NCBI GenBank assembly: GCA_030340625.1
Contig: JAOPHQ010003997.1
Location: forward strand, 1 to 64,000
Reading direction: 5' to 3'
From: Merluccius polli
Lineage: Eukaryota; Chordata; Actinopteri; Gadiformes; Merlucciidae
Length of the DNA stretch: 64,000 nt
Under the pieces are notes generated by a model. That model was not told the origin of the DNA and made no database searches. It was given only the letters and a program-made list of their open reading frames with translations. Position numbers and translations under genes: made by a program. Position 1 is the stretch's first letter. Each line of letters starts with the position of its first letter. Below are positions 30,981 to 41,114 of this stretch, piece after piece.

Positions 30981-32549
30981 GTGGATGCAACTCCAACTGC
31001 TGTGACCAGATCCTTGGAGCCATCGTCTACCACGGCTGTGGGAGAGGTGGTGGTCAGCAGGTCGGATCTTCCTATTCTGAGCCCACCAGGATTCATCAAA
31101 GCTAAGTGTGTAGCTTTTGGTTCTGGTACTGTCAGAGTTGCGCCGTCAACTGCTGATGGTTCTTGCACTTGTTTTGATGGAATGGTTGCGCCGTCAACTG
31201 CTGGTGTTTCTTGTACTGATGGAATGGTTGCGCCGTCAACTGCTGGTGTTTCTTGTAATGATGGAATGGTTGCGCCGTCAACTGCTGGTGTTTCTTGTAA
31301 TGATGGAATGGTTGCGCCGTCAACTGCTGGTGTTTCTTGTACTGATGGAATGGTTGCGCCGTCAACTGCTGGTGTTTCTTGTACTGATGCAATGGTTGCG
31401 CCGTCAACTGCTGATGTTTCTTGTACTGATGGAATGGTTGCGGTGGTGGAGGAGGTGGAGGCGGTGGTCAGCAGGTCGGATCCTCCAATTCTGAGCCCAT
31501 CAGGATTCATCAAAGGTAAGTGTGATGGCAATCCTCAGTCTTGCATGTGTGCAGAAAAACAGCAAGTAGCTGTTGTTTCTGGTACTAATGTCAGAGTTGC
31601 GCCGTCAACTGCTGATGTTTCTTGTACTGGTGGAATGGTTGCGCCGTCAACTCCTGATGTATCTATTGCGTGCAGTGTTGTTGCGGCACTTAAACATGTC
31701 ATTTCTCCTGTGTGTACATGGAAAGGGAGAGATGTTGATAACATTTGTTCTGAAGGTACCAAGGTGGCTAGTTTTGTAGCTAAATCAAATAGGAGTAGTG
31801 GCTTTGAAAATGAGCTGTGTGAGTTCTTTAAACAGCACAGTGTTTTTGGCCAGAAGTGGGATGTTGGTATTGGTCCATCGGTGTACGGAGGTTTTGGCTT
31901 GGACGAGTCTGCGTTACTTGAAAAAGTGCAGGAACATTTGATGAGTGATGGAATGTGTCTCTTGAACCTCCACAGTGCCTTTAGTGTGATTATTCAGCAC
32001 AATGACTACATTGTGTTAGTTGATTGTGGTACTCGTGATGCATCTGGGTTTGCTTCCCACGTTGGTCGGCCTGTAGCTGTTTTCAACACATCCGTGTTGG
32101 ATATGATGTATCATATCAGTGATCTAGGGAGGTCTTTGGGTGCAGAGTGGTATGCTATTAGCAGCTTGTCTGTGAAGGCAGGTTTAGTTGGTCCTGACAT
32201 TGACAGTGCTACATTGCTGATAGATGTAGATGTTGATGTCACTGTTGCAAGTGCAGCTGTAGTTGAGGGTGGTAGTTCACAGAGTAATGTTAGTTCTGTC
32301 AGGGGATCGTTCCATCAGGGGGATAGCCGTCGGTTTCAACACGCTGGAGCTCAATGTATGGCTATCAGTTTGGTAGCTCTTGCAAAACACTCCACTGATA
32401 GCGTGTTTTCATGGCAGACTGACAATCTGGACAAAGTTTTAGTTTTGGGGGATAAGCTGTATAATGAGATAACAGCAGACAGCAATGTCAACAGTAATCA
32501 GTCTAAACATCTTTCCGTTTTAGATTTGCCCCCTGAAGTCTGTTATTGA
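30981..32549 (+). CDS. Helentron protein, giant exon, first fragment (copy 2)
   Basis: 522 codons in frame with exon 10. It holds seven 14-aa repeats (31138-31440), the linker with two degenerate repeats, the Cys-less C76-like module (about 31804-32190) and the beginning of the second C76-like module with the Cys in QCMAIS (about 32355). It ends early because one base is inserted after the CCCCC run at about 32531 relative to copy 1; the frame then stops at 32549. Confidence 0.7.
   Translation: MDATPTAVTRSLEPSSTTAVGEVVVSRSDLPILSPPGFIKAKCVAFGSGTVRVAPSTADGSCTCFDGMVAPSTAGVSCTDGMVAPSTAGVSCNDGMVAPSTAGVSCNDGMVAPSTAGVSCTDGMVAPSTAGVSCTDAMVAPSTADVSCTDGMVAVVEEVEAVVSRSDPPILSPSGFIKGKCDGNPQSCMCAEKQQVAVVSGTNVRVAPSTADVSCTGGMVAPSTPDVSIACSVVAALKHVISPVCTWKGRDVDNICSEGTKVASFVAKSNRSSGFENELCEFFKQHSVFGQKWDVGIGPSVYGGFGLDESALLEKVQEHLMSDGMCLLNLHSAFSVIIQHNDYIVLVDCGTRDASGFASHVGRPVAVFNTSVLDMMYHISDLGRSLGAEWYAISSLSVKAGLVGPDIDSATLLIDVDVDVTVASAAVVEGGSSQSNVSSVRGSFHQGDSRRFQHAGAQCMAISLVALAKHSTDSVFSWQTDNLDKVLVLGDKLYNEITADSNVNSNQSKHLSVLDLPPEVCY
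31138..31440 (+). repeat. 42-bp tandem repeat (14 aa), seven copies, copy 2
   Basis: Same unit as in copy 1, two copies fewer. The first unit has a 6-base insertion (TGTTTT region), which keeps the frame. Confidence 0.9.
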
Positions 32550-32645
32550 TGGACAGACATTTGACTTTGAGTATAGGGGAGTACGTTTCTGGAGATATTG
32601 ATGTAGCGACAGGTGATATGATTGATGGTGGTTTAACGACTAGTC

Positions 32646-33137
32646 TTCAGATCTGGATTAATTAAGATGTTTGGTAAATATCACACATGTTTGCTGACAG
32701 TGTGTGGTACTACATGTGCAATCATTGGTCACGGTGGCCATTTTGCTCTGGTTGATTCGCATGCACGCAGTGTGGATGGGATGTTGGATGACGAAGGGAA
32801 GAGTGTTGTTGTGTACTTCACTTGTCTGGATGATGTATTTGCTCACATCTGCAAATATGCAGCTAATTTTAAAAACAAACCGTTTGAGATTGCTGGTGTT
32901 TGTGTAATGCACAGATGTCCAGTTTCACCCAGTCATGTGTTTTCCAGTTCTAAAGTTGTAGAAAGCAGGGGAAGTCAGTTTGGTTGTAATTTACCTGTTC
33001 AGCCAAGTACAAGTAAGGATCAGCCTAGTACAAGTATTAAGCGTAAAAGTCCAAGGGGCATGTCTTCATCAAAGAAGTTCAAAACAGCGATTATGCTGAG
33101 GTTAATTCAGATGTCGTGTTTGTTGCTGATGTTGTGA
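32646..33137 (+). CDS. Helentron protein, second fragment: C-terminal part of the C76-like module (copy 2)
   Basis: After three single-base insertions between about 32531 and 32645 the original frame is regained; the first ATG is at 32667. It encodes the His-containing half of the C76-like module (GHFALVDSH, about 32739) and the Ser/Lys-rich linker. At about 33082 a two-base difference from copy 1 shifts the frame again, and the last residues before the stop at 33137 are not part of the original protein. A remnant of one exon, not a separate gene. Confidence 0.65.
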   Translation, partial: FRSGLIKMFGKYHTCLLTVCGTTCAIIGHGGHFALVDSHARSVDGMLDDEGKSVVVYFTCLDDVFAHICKYAANFKNKPFEIAGVCVMHRCPVSPSHVFSSSKVVESRGSQFGCNLPVQPSTSKDQPSTSIKRKSPRGMSSSKKFKTAIMLRLIQMSCLLLML

Positions 33138-36100
33138 GTAAGGGGCTCCAGTTTAAACCGCTTTGTGGGGAGGTTGTAGAAACTTTGTGCAAACAGTTAA
33201 ATGTTGACTCAGAGAAAGTAGATTTACTTTGTACAGAAGTTGGTCTGTTGGGTGCTCCTTGTCTGAAGGAGAACATAGTTGGCGATGGTAACTGTTTCTT
33301 TAGAGCAGTTAGTCAGGCTGTGTGTGGTACACAGAAGCATCACAGAAAAATTAGACTTGCTATAGTAAAGCATTTGAAAGCCAATGGTGGTATTTTTAGA
33401 TCTGAATATTCTTCAATGGAGGAATATCTCACAGTGTCAAAAATGGCCTATGTCGGTAGTTGGGCCACTGAAGTAGAGATTCAAGCAGCAGCAGACTTTT
33501 TTGGAGTAAGTATATTCACTTACTGTGACGGTCGCTGGCTTGAATATAGTTGTAAGGACAGGCTGTTGTCATATCAGGGAATTTATTTAGAAAACTGTAA
33601 TGGTAACCATTATGAGACTGTTGTTTGTGTTCAGCAGCCAAACATGCAGTGTTGCTATGGGTATTGCAAAGTGGGTAGGTATAATTTTAGAAAACGTAGT
33701 AGTATTGCAGACAATGTGACTTCAGCTGCATCCTCAATTTGTGAAGCTGAAGTAGACATTATTGAACCAAATGTAATAAACCTGCGGTGTAGTACATTAT
33801 CTGTAGAAGCTCAATCCCCAAGTAAGGTGTCTCCATCTAAGCATTTGATAATGAAAAATAAGTTACAAAAAAAAATTAAATATCAGGAAAACAGGCGACA
33901 ATGGATAGAAAATTATCAGGAAACAAATTGGTACAAGGAAAAATTGAAAGCAATGAGTAAAGCTAAATATCGTACAAATAAGTCTCACAGAGACAAAGTA
34001 AAGTTAATGAGTAAAACTAAATATAGTAAAAATAAGTGTCATAGGGACACAGTAAAGGAAATGAGTCAAACTAAATATCGTAAAAATAAGTGTCACAGGG
34101 ACACAATAAAGGAAAAGGGTAAAACTAAATATCGTACAAATAAGTCTTACAGGGACACAGTAAAGGAAAAGAGTATAACTAAATATGGTACAAATAAGTC
34201 TCACAGGGTTAGAGTAAAGGAAATGAGTAAAATTAAATATCGTACAAATAAGTCTCACAGGCTGAATGTGAAATCCATGAGTAGAAAGAAATATCATGGA
34301 AATCGTCAGTATAGGCAGCGTGTTATTGCACATATCAAATTAAAGAGGCAACATATAAAGGCAACATTGACTGAGGTTGATGTAGTTATGCAGCAGTTTT
34401 TGGCTAAAGTAAATGATGGCCCAGATTTTGTCTGTTGTGTGTGTTTCAGAAAGCTGTTTAGAAATCAAGTTGTATGTTGTAGCATGGAGGATTATAGTAA
34501 AAGAAAAGAAATAGGTTTAATTGCAAGTAAATGTATTAGTGAAGAATATTTGCATAAATGTAGTACAGATTGTGTATTGCCTTGTCAGTGGTTAGATACA
34601 GCTAGGGGTCAGTTGTGGATTTGTTTCACCTGTCACGGTAAAATTAGTAGGGGTACAATGCCTCCTGAATCTGCTTTAAATAATTTGGCAACATCTTCTA
34701 TTCCACCAGAATTGGCATGCTTGAATAGTTTAGAGCAACATTTAATTGCGCTGCATATTCCGTTCATGAAGCTGTTGGCGTTGCCTAAAGGTGGGCAAAA
34801 TGGCGTCCATGGGCCTGTAACGTGTGTTCCTGCTAATATTGTACAGACGAGCAATTTGCTGCCGCGTTCAGACATGGACGAATCTTTGATACCTGTAAAA
34901 CTGAAACGCAAGCTCACATACAAAGGGCATTATGAGTATCAGTATGTGGATAGTATGCGCATTAAACAAGCATTGCAGTATTTGAAACGGACTAATGTAC
35001 ATTATAAGGATGTAGAATTTAATGAAGCATGGTTAAATGGCTTTTGTAAGGAACAAGAGAGTGTGGCAGAGCAGGATAGTATAGCAGTAGATGGTAATGA
35101 TGACTGTAATGCTGTTGTTGCTGCTGAGGAAGATGAGCTTTTGCATGACAGACAACAACATTGTATGTTTCAGGACACTTGTCTTATGCCTGTTGACATT
35201 GGTCAAGAAGCACTTGATCAATATTTTGATAACGTATTAAATTTAGCTCCAGGAGAAGGCAACACTCCTGTCAAGATGTTGTCTGATCATTCAAATGAAG
35301 CAAAGTGTTTCCCAGGGATGTTTCCCACCGGATCTGGGACATACCATGATAGCAGATGTCATCGCTTGACTTTGTGCCGGTATTTTAATAATCGTATTTT
35401 ACATGCTGATGGTAGATTTGCACAAAATGTTGACTATATCTTCTATGCTCAGTACATGTCTGAGGTTCAACAGGTTGTGTCAAATGTGTCAATAGCATTG
35501 CGGAAGGGAAAAGGGGGTCAATTTAAAAAGATATCGTCAAATCTATTAAATGATGAAGAACAGTTTAAGCAGTTTCTGCAGTTTGATGATGGGTATCGCT
35601 TTCTCAAACCTATTAGAGGTACCCCATCTTTTTGGCAGGGCGTGCAGCGTGATTTGTTAGCTTGTGTTCGTCAGCTGGGGGTCCCGACGTGGTTTTGTTC
35701 ATTTTCTTCTGCTGATTTGCGGTGGAAGAATCTTTTGAGTAGCATATTGAAACAGGAAGGTAGAACAGAGACAGCTGAACAGCTCGAGTGGGCAGATAGA
35801 TGTGATCTTTTGCGGCGTAATCCTGTTACTGCAGCGAGGATGTTTGATTTTCGCTGGCATTGTTTTTTGAAAGAGGTTTTAATGTCTCCATCTAATCCTA
35901 TTGGCAAAATAAAAGATTATTTCTATAGGGTTGAATTCCAGCAGCGTGGTTCACCACATGTTCACTGCCTGTTTTGGATAGAAAATGCACCAATAATTGA
36001 TAAAAATACTGATGAAGAGGTAATTCAGTTTATTGATAAATATGTTACATGCGAATTACCTGCAGAAGATGACACACTATTGGACATAGTTTCATCTGTG

Positions 36101-39100
36101 CAGAAGCATTCCAAACGGCATTCCAAAACATGCAAGAAAAACAACACTGTTTGCCGTTTTAATTTTCCTAAGCCACCGTCTGCGAGAACTTTTATATCTC
36201 GCCCTTTTGAAGACCAGGAGGGGGATAAGGCATGCACATGTCAGATGGATGGAGCAGACCAATTGGCAGATTGTGCATGCAAACTTAGGAAGAAGAACAA
36301 AATACTCGAAAAACAAATTGCAAATAGCATCCTGACAAAAATTAAAGATGCCCTTTCAGATGACAATGCCAGTTTTGACAGTGTAGAGCAGTTGTTTAGT
36401 CATTTAAAAATAAATCAAAGGAGATTTGAGAGGGCTTACAATGTTTGTGCTAAGAAGACGCACGTTGTTTTAAGAAGGCAAGCTAATGAGGTTTGGATTA
36501 ATCAGTACAGTAAACCACTTTTAAAATGTTGGAATGCGAATATTGATATCCAATATGTTGTTGACGCGTATGCTTGTGTAGTGTACATTATTTCCTACAT
36601 TTCAAAAGCAGAGCGCGAGATGGGACTGTTATTAGCAAATGCACAGAGGGAAGTAGCTAAGGACAAAAGTAGCAGTGCTAAAGACGCACTAAAACGTTTA
36701 GGAAGTGTGTATTTACACAATCGGGATTTGTGTGCACAAGAGGCTGTCTACAGGTTGACTGGCATGCATCTGAAGGAGTGTTCTAGGAAAGTCGTTTTTG
36801 TTCCTGTCGGAGATAATAATGTTAAAATGAGTTTGCCATTATCCGTGTTAAAACAGAAAGCATCATCAGATGATCTTACCACAGAAGATATGTGGATGAC
36901 TAGTTCTGTTGACAGATATAAGAATAGGCCAAGAGATGGTACCTTTAACGATATGTGTATGGCAACTTTTGCTTCAGAGTACCGTGTTTTGAGCAAATCC
37001 GAGATGTCTGTCAACAGGGTAGAACTACAGAACAATTGTGGCTTCATTTTGAAAAGAACACGTTCTGAACCTGCAGTTGTTCGTTATGTGCGCTTTTCAG
37101 AAACCAAGAATCCAGAGTTGTTTCATCAGAGTATTATGCAGTTGTTTTTACCATTTCGCACAGACATGCACCTCAAACCACCAGGTTACGAAACGTTTGA
37201 ACAGTTCTATAGTCATGGTCACGTGGGGTTAAATGATGGACTGCATTCAGTTAAGTCAATTGTGGATACAAATCGCAGCAGATTTGAAATTAATGGTGAT
37301 GAACTGGATAATATCCAAAATTCGGTGGACCCTGGGGCAGTTCTGGAAGACGCCTGGTGTGAGCTCTGCCCAGAGCAAGAACAGGAGCGTCTCCAGTGTT
37401 TGGCGGAACGTAACGACAATGAACATCCTTCAGATGAGCCAGTAGAAGGTATTCCGGATTTAGCGGTTAGCAATAGGCAGGTTTCTCATTTAGAGAAAAG
37501 ACAGAATGTCCTGTGTAGAAGTGATGGCTTGGCCTTAATTAGATCCCTTAATGACACACAGCTCGCTATCTTTTACCAGATTAGACAGTGGTGTTTAAGT
37601 AAAGTTAATGGTGAAAAAATAGCTCCGTTGCGCGTTTTTGTTACAGGTGGTGCAGGGACAGGTAAGAGCCACTTAATCAAGGCTATCCAATATGAGGCAA
37701 TGAGGTTGTTGTCGAGAGGCTGTCACAATCCGGATGACATTTGTGTTTTGCTAACTGCTCCTACGGGGATAGCTGCACACAATTTACGTGCAGGTACTAT
37801 TCACAGTTCATTTGCCATTGGTAAAGATGTACGCTTGCCTTACACGCCACTGGGTGAGGAAAAGCTCAATTCTTTGCGTGCCAAATATAGTAACTTGCAG
37901 ATAGTGATAATTGATGAAATCTCCATGGTTGATCATAAACTATTGGCTTACATTCATGGACGTTTAAGACAAATTAAACAGTGTGGCGACTATTCCCCAT
38001 TTGGAAATGTTAGTGTAATTGCAGTTGGAGATTTTTATCAGTTGCCTCCAGTAAAAGGGAAACCGTTGTATTTAGATGACGATAGTGTAGGCTTGTGGAC
38101 ACAGTTTCAGATTGTTGAACTGAAAACTATTGTCCGACAAAAAGATGTTGTGTTTGCAGAGTTGTTGAATAGGATTAGGTGTCATTCAAAAGGGAACCCC
38201 ATGCTAGATTCAGACATACAATTATTACAGCATTGTGAAACCGGTGAAGACAGCTCAGATTTACATATTTTCCCAACCAATAAACAAGTAAGTTGCCATA
38301 ACATTCAACAGTTATTCAAGAGTTGTCCTGACTATGTTCAGATTGAGGCCAAAGATTTTGTAAACAGTAAAACAACAGGCAAGCTTGTGTTGAAGGAAGG
38401 ACATCATACACACACAAACAATACATCTCTGGATCAGACACTGGTTTTGGGGGTAGGTGCCCGTGTAATGCTGTTAAAAAATCTGGATGTGGATGATGGT
38501 TTAGTGAACGGTGTGTGCGGCACAGTCACACATGTAGTTTATCCAGATAACGATGACAAGTTCCCGAAAATGATTTATGTAAAGTTTGATGAAGATCAAG
38601 TGGGAACTAAAAGGAGGAGTTGCTCTGCATTTGCCGCCGCGGTTGAAATGGGTTCCACGGGCATTGAAGCAGAAGAAGAAAGGGTAACAAAACATGGTGG
38701 ATTGCGCCGCCAATTTCCGCTCAAGCTTGCCTGGGCTTGTACAGTCCATAAAGTCCAAGGACTTACAGTAGATAAAGCGGTAGTTTCGCTAAAGAAAATC
38801 TTTGCAGCTGGTCAAGCATATGTGGCTTTAAGTCGAGTTAGAAGTTTGTCTGGTTTAGTTATTCAGGATTTTCACGAGAAAGCCATATATTGCAAAGACA
38901 ACATTCAAGCTGCAATTGCAACCATGCCTCCCTTCTTGGTCACAAATGATACAGGTTGTAATTCTACTGCAACATCTTTTAATGTGTTTTTGATGAATGT
39001 GCAAAATTTGACTCAACATGTAACTGATTTGGCTTTGTGTACACAGCATCTGCAGCTTAACTGTATTGCTGTGACTGAAACATGGCTGCCTGCAGTTTCC

Positions 39101-39655
39101 TCATTGGAAACAGTCAAAGTGGATGGTTATGCTTTTCACAATCATCCAAGGAGTTTGTCGTACAATAGCAGCAACCCTTTATTCAAAGAAATTCAAGACC
39201 AACAACATGGTGGAGTTGGCATTTATAGTGCAGACAATTTGGCATACAGTATTATCAAGGTACCTCATGTAAATTTAGAATGTTTGGTTTACAACTGCAC
39301 TACATACAATATATTAATTGCAGTTATTTATCGACCACCATCTTACACCATAACTTTGTTTAAAGAAAACCTTGAAAACTTAGTTGATTGGCTAATTGAC
39401 CAAAGTAGCACAATTGCTGTCATGGGAGATTTCAATGACAACATATTGAAATCATCAAGTATCAGCAAATTAATGACTGACAAAGGCTTTATCCAAATTG
39501 TCAAACAAGCAACAACAGAAAAAGGCACATTAATTGATCATGTGTATGTCAAAACAACACATTATGATGTACAGTCTGTTGTCTTGCCCACATATTTCAG
39601 TGACCATGAAGGGATTCTATGTTCATTTACATCTAGGAGTTTGGAACAGGAATAA
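33116..39655 (+). CDS. Helentron OTU-RepHel-endonuclease, long intact frame (copy 2)
   Basis: 2179 codons. The ATG at 33116 is simply the first Met after the frameshift near 33082. OTU domain (GDGNCFFRAV about 33280-33310; NHYETV about 33608); six diverged 18-aa basic repeats (33955-34275); Cys-rich region (CCVCFRKLF, CSTDCVLPCQW, CFTCHG); Helitron Rep with PHVH (about 35957); PIF1-type helicase with Walker A Lys near 37664 and DEIS near 37913; EEP nuclease with TETW (about 39077), GDFND (about 39425) and SDHEG (about 39600). This shows directly that OTU, Rep, helicase and nuclease are one polypeptide. Stop TAA at 39653-39655. Of the two copies this frame is the better candidate for a functional transposase. 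Confidence 0.93.
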   Translation: MFVADVVSKGLQFKPLCGEVVETLCKQLNVDSEKVDLLCTEVGLLGAPCLKENIVGDGNCFFRAVSQAVCGTQKHHRKIRLAIVKHLKANGGIFRSEYSSMEEYLTVSKMAYVGSWATEVEIQAAADFFGVSIFTYCDGRWLEYSCKDRLLSYQGIYLENCNGNHYETVVCVQQPNMQCCYGYCKVGRYNFRKRSSIADNVTSAASSICEAEVDIIEPNVINLRCSTLSVEAQSPSKVSPSKHLIMKNKLQKKIKYQENRRQWIENYQETNWYKEKLKAMSKAKYRTNKSHRDKVKLMSKTKYSKNKCHRDTVKEMSQTKYRKNKCHRDTIKEKGKTKYRTNKSYRDTVKEKSITKYGTNKSHRVRVKEMSKIKYRTNKSHRLNVKSMSRKKYHGNRQYRQRVIAHIKLKRQHIKATLTEVDVVMQQFLAKVNDGPDFVCCVCFRKLFRNQVVCCSMEDYSKRKEIGLIASKCISEEYLHKCSTDCVLPCQWLDTARGQLWICFTCHGKISRGTMPPESALNNLATSSIPPELACLNSLEQHLIALHIPFMKLLALPKGGQNGVHGPVTCVPANIVQTSNLLPRSDMDESLIPVKLKRKLTYKGHYEYQYVDSMRIKQALQYLKRTNVHYKDVEFNEAWLNGFCKEQESVAEQDSIAVDGNDDCNAVVAAEEDELLHDRQQHCMFQDTCLMPVDIGQEALDQYFDNVLNLAPGEGNTPVKMLSDHSNEAKCFPGMFPTGSGTYHDSRCHRLTLCRYFNNRILHADGRFAQNVDYIFYAQYMSEVQQVVSNVSIALRKGKGGQFKKISSNLLNDEEQFKQFLQFDDGYRFLKPIRGTPSFWQGVQRDLLACVRQLGVPTWFCSFSSADLRWKNLLSSILKQEGRTETAEQLEWADRCDLLRRNPVTAARMFDFRWHCFLKEVLMSPSNPIGKIKDYFYRVEFQQRGSPHVHCLFWIENAPIIDKNTDEEVIQFIDKYVTCELPAEDDTLLDIVSSVQKHSKRHSKTCKKNNTVCRFNFPKPPSARTFISRPFEDQEGDKACTCQMDGADQLADCACKLRKKNKILEKQIANSILTKIKDALSDDNASFDSVEQLFSHLKINQRRFERAYNVCAKKTHVVLRRQANEVWINQYSKPLLKCWNANIDIQYVVDAYACVVYIISYISKAEREMGLLLANAQREVAKDKSSSAKDALKRLGSVYLHNRDLCAQEAVYRLTGMHLKECSRKVVFVPVGDNNVKMSLPLSVLKQKASSDDLTTEDMWMTSSVDRYKNRPRDGTFNDMCMATFASEYRVLSKSEMSVNRVELQNNCGFILKRTRSEPAVVRYVRFSETKNPELFHQSIMQLFLPFRTDMHLKPPGYETFEQFYSHGHVGLNDGLHSVKSIVDTNRSRFEINGDELDNIQNSVDPGAVLEDAWCELCPEQEQERLQCLAERNDNEHPSDEPVEGIPDLAVSNRQVSHLEKRQNVLCRSDGLALIRSLNDTQLAIFYQIRQWCLSKVNGEKIAPLRVFVTGGAGTGKSHLIKAIQYEAMRLLSRGCHNPDDICVLLTAPTGIAAHNLRAGTIHSSFAIGKDVRLPYTPLGEEKLNSLRAKYSNLQIVIIDEISMVDHKLLAYIHGRLRQIKQCGDYSPFGNVSVIAVGDFYQLPPVKGKPLYLDDDSVGLWTQFQIVELKTIVRQKDVVFAELLNRIRCHSKGNPMLDSDIQLLQHCETGEDSSDLHIFPTNKQVSCHNIQQLFKSCPDYVQIEAKDFVNSKTTGKLVLKEGHHTHTNNTSLDQTLVLGVGARVMLLKNLDVDDGLVNGVCGTVTHVVYPDNDDKFPKMIYVKFDEDQVGTKRRSCSAFAAAVEMGSTGIEAEEERVTKHGGLRRQFPLKLAWACTVHKVQGLTVDKAVVSLKKIFAAGQAYVALSRVRSLSGLVIQDFHEKAIYCKDNIQAAIATMPPFLVTNDTGCNSTATSFNVFLMNVQNLTQHVTDLALCTQHLQLNCIAVTETWLPAVSSLETVKVDGYAFHNHPRSLSYNSSNPLFKEIQDQQHGGVGIYSADNLAYSIIKVPHVNLECLVYNCTTYNILIAVIYRPPSYTITLFKENLENLVDWLIDQSSTIAVMGDFNDNILKSSSISKLMTDKGFIQIVKQATTEKGTLIDHVYVKTTHYDVQSVVLPTYFSDHEGILCSFTSRSLEQE
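33955..34275 (+). repeat. 54-bp tandem repeat (18 aa), diverged, copy 2
   Basis: Six units with the same KxKYRxNKSHR core, but each differs from its neighbours (for example KNKCHRDTVKEMS, TNKSYRDTVKEKS). In copy 1 the same array is nearly uniform. Confidence 0.9.
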
Positions 39656-40274
39656 GGACAACTGGAATATCCTCTGTCTATCATGCTAACATTGAACAAG
39701 CATGTTTTAGTAATGTTGTTCTTAGAATTTTGTATATCATGGTTTTTATATTGTTATTGGTTTTTTTCTTTTTATTAATTGTGTAAATATTTTTTGTTGT
39801 GTTTTTTCTATTTTTTTTTTGTATACATGTATTTTTTTTTTAACATAATATTACAACACATAGTGGTCTATGACTGTAAACATGTTATTACAACACATAA
39901 GATAACATTACAACACATAGTGGTCTATGACTGTAAACATTAAATGGCAACACATAGTGGTCCATGACTTTCATGTGATGTCAAAAACAAAAAAAAGACA
40001 CTAGTAATGGTACTCCTAGTTTACTGGGATGGGGTTCGATTCCCTGTGGTGTCCTGCTGATAGTTTTGGCATTTACCTGTAAGACCACATATAGCTAAAT
40101 GACAATGTTAAAAACTGTAGCTGTCTATCATGCTGACATTAAATAGGAGTTGTTTAGTTTTAATGTAGTTATTAGAATTGTTTTATAATAAGCATGTTTT
40201 TGTATTATATATTGTTAATGTGTTTTGTAGTTATATTAATGTTGTTATTGTGTGATTTGCTAACATTTAATATG
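39656..40274 (+). other. 3' UTR and trailer of Helentron copy 2
   Basis: AT-rich, with T runs, about 2.5 copies of the ~57-bp CACATAGTGGTCTATGACTG repeat (39850-39975) and the conserved box-B-like segment at about 40010-40062. It ends at the CACAGGGAGA motif at 40275. Confidence 0.6.
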
Positions 40275-41114
40275 CACAGGGAGACGTAGTACAAATGGCA
40301 TCACAGTTTGACAGTCGATTAAAAATGGCCACTTAGACGACATGCCACAACCACGCCCTTCGACGTAGAGTTGCAAGTAGCACAACGTTTGTTTAGCACC
40401 ATCTTCTGACTGTACTGACACATTTTAAAGCAGAACTCCCTGGTAGGAGTTAGTTCCCAAACATGGGAAAAAAATACCACTGAATTCAAAATGGCCAACT
40501 TTGACAGCACGCCATGGCCACGCCCTTCGACGTAGAGTCGCAATTAGCACAACTTTTCTCAAGTTACATCTTGTGAGTGTACTGAAGAATTTTGAAGCCC
40601 AAGCGACAACTCCCCTGGGAGGAGTTTGTTCAAATACAACGGCAAAAAAGATCACGGAATTGAATATGGCCTACTTTGACGGCCCGCCACGGCCACGCCC
40701 TTCGACGTAGAGTCGCAAATAGCACAACTTTTCTCAAGTTCCACCTCCTGAATGGATAAAAAAAATTTGAAGCCCAGGCGACAAATCCTCTGGGAGGAGT
40801 TTGTTGAAATAGGAGGTGAAAATTGAAAAATGTCAAAAATTGAAATGAAAATATCTGACTTCCGGTGGGTTTTGGGGTATGGGTCCAAGAGGCTTTTTTG
40901 TAGGTCGTGGACTGTTACATGGGCCTACCGAGTTTCATAAATATCCGTGAAACGGGGTGTCGGGGCTGCTTTTTAAAATTCCTGTAGGGGGCGCTACAAA
41001 CACGACAAACATGATTTTTGGTACCTGAGCTCCGGGCACTAGTCTACACATGTCCTGTGAATTTCATATTCATAACTATTACGGTCTTTGTACAGTGATT
41101 TATGCTGACATTAG

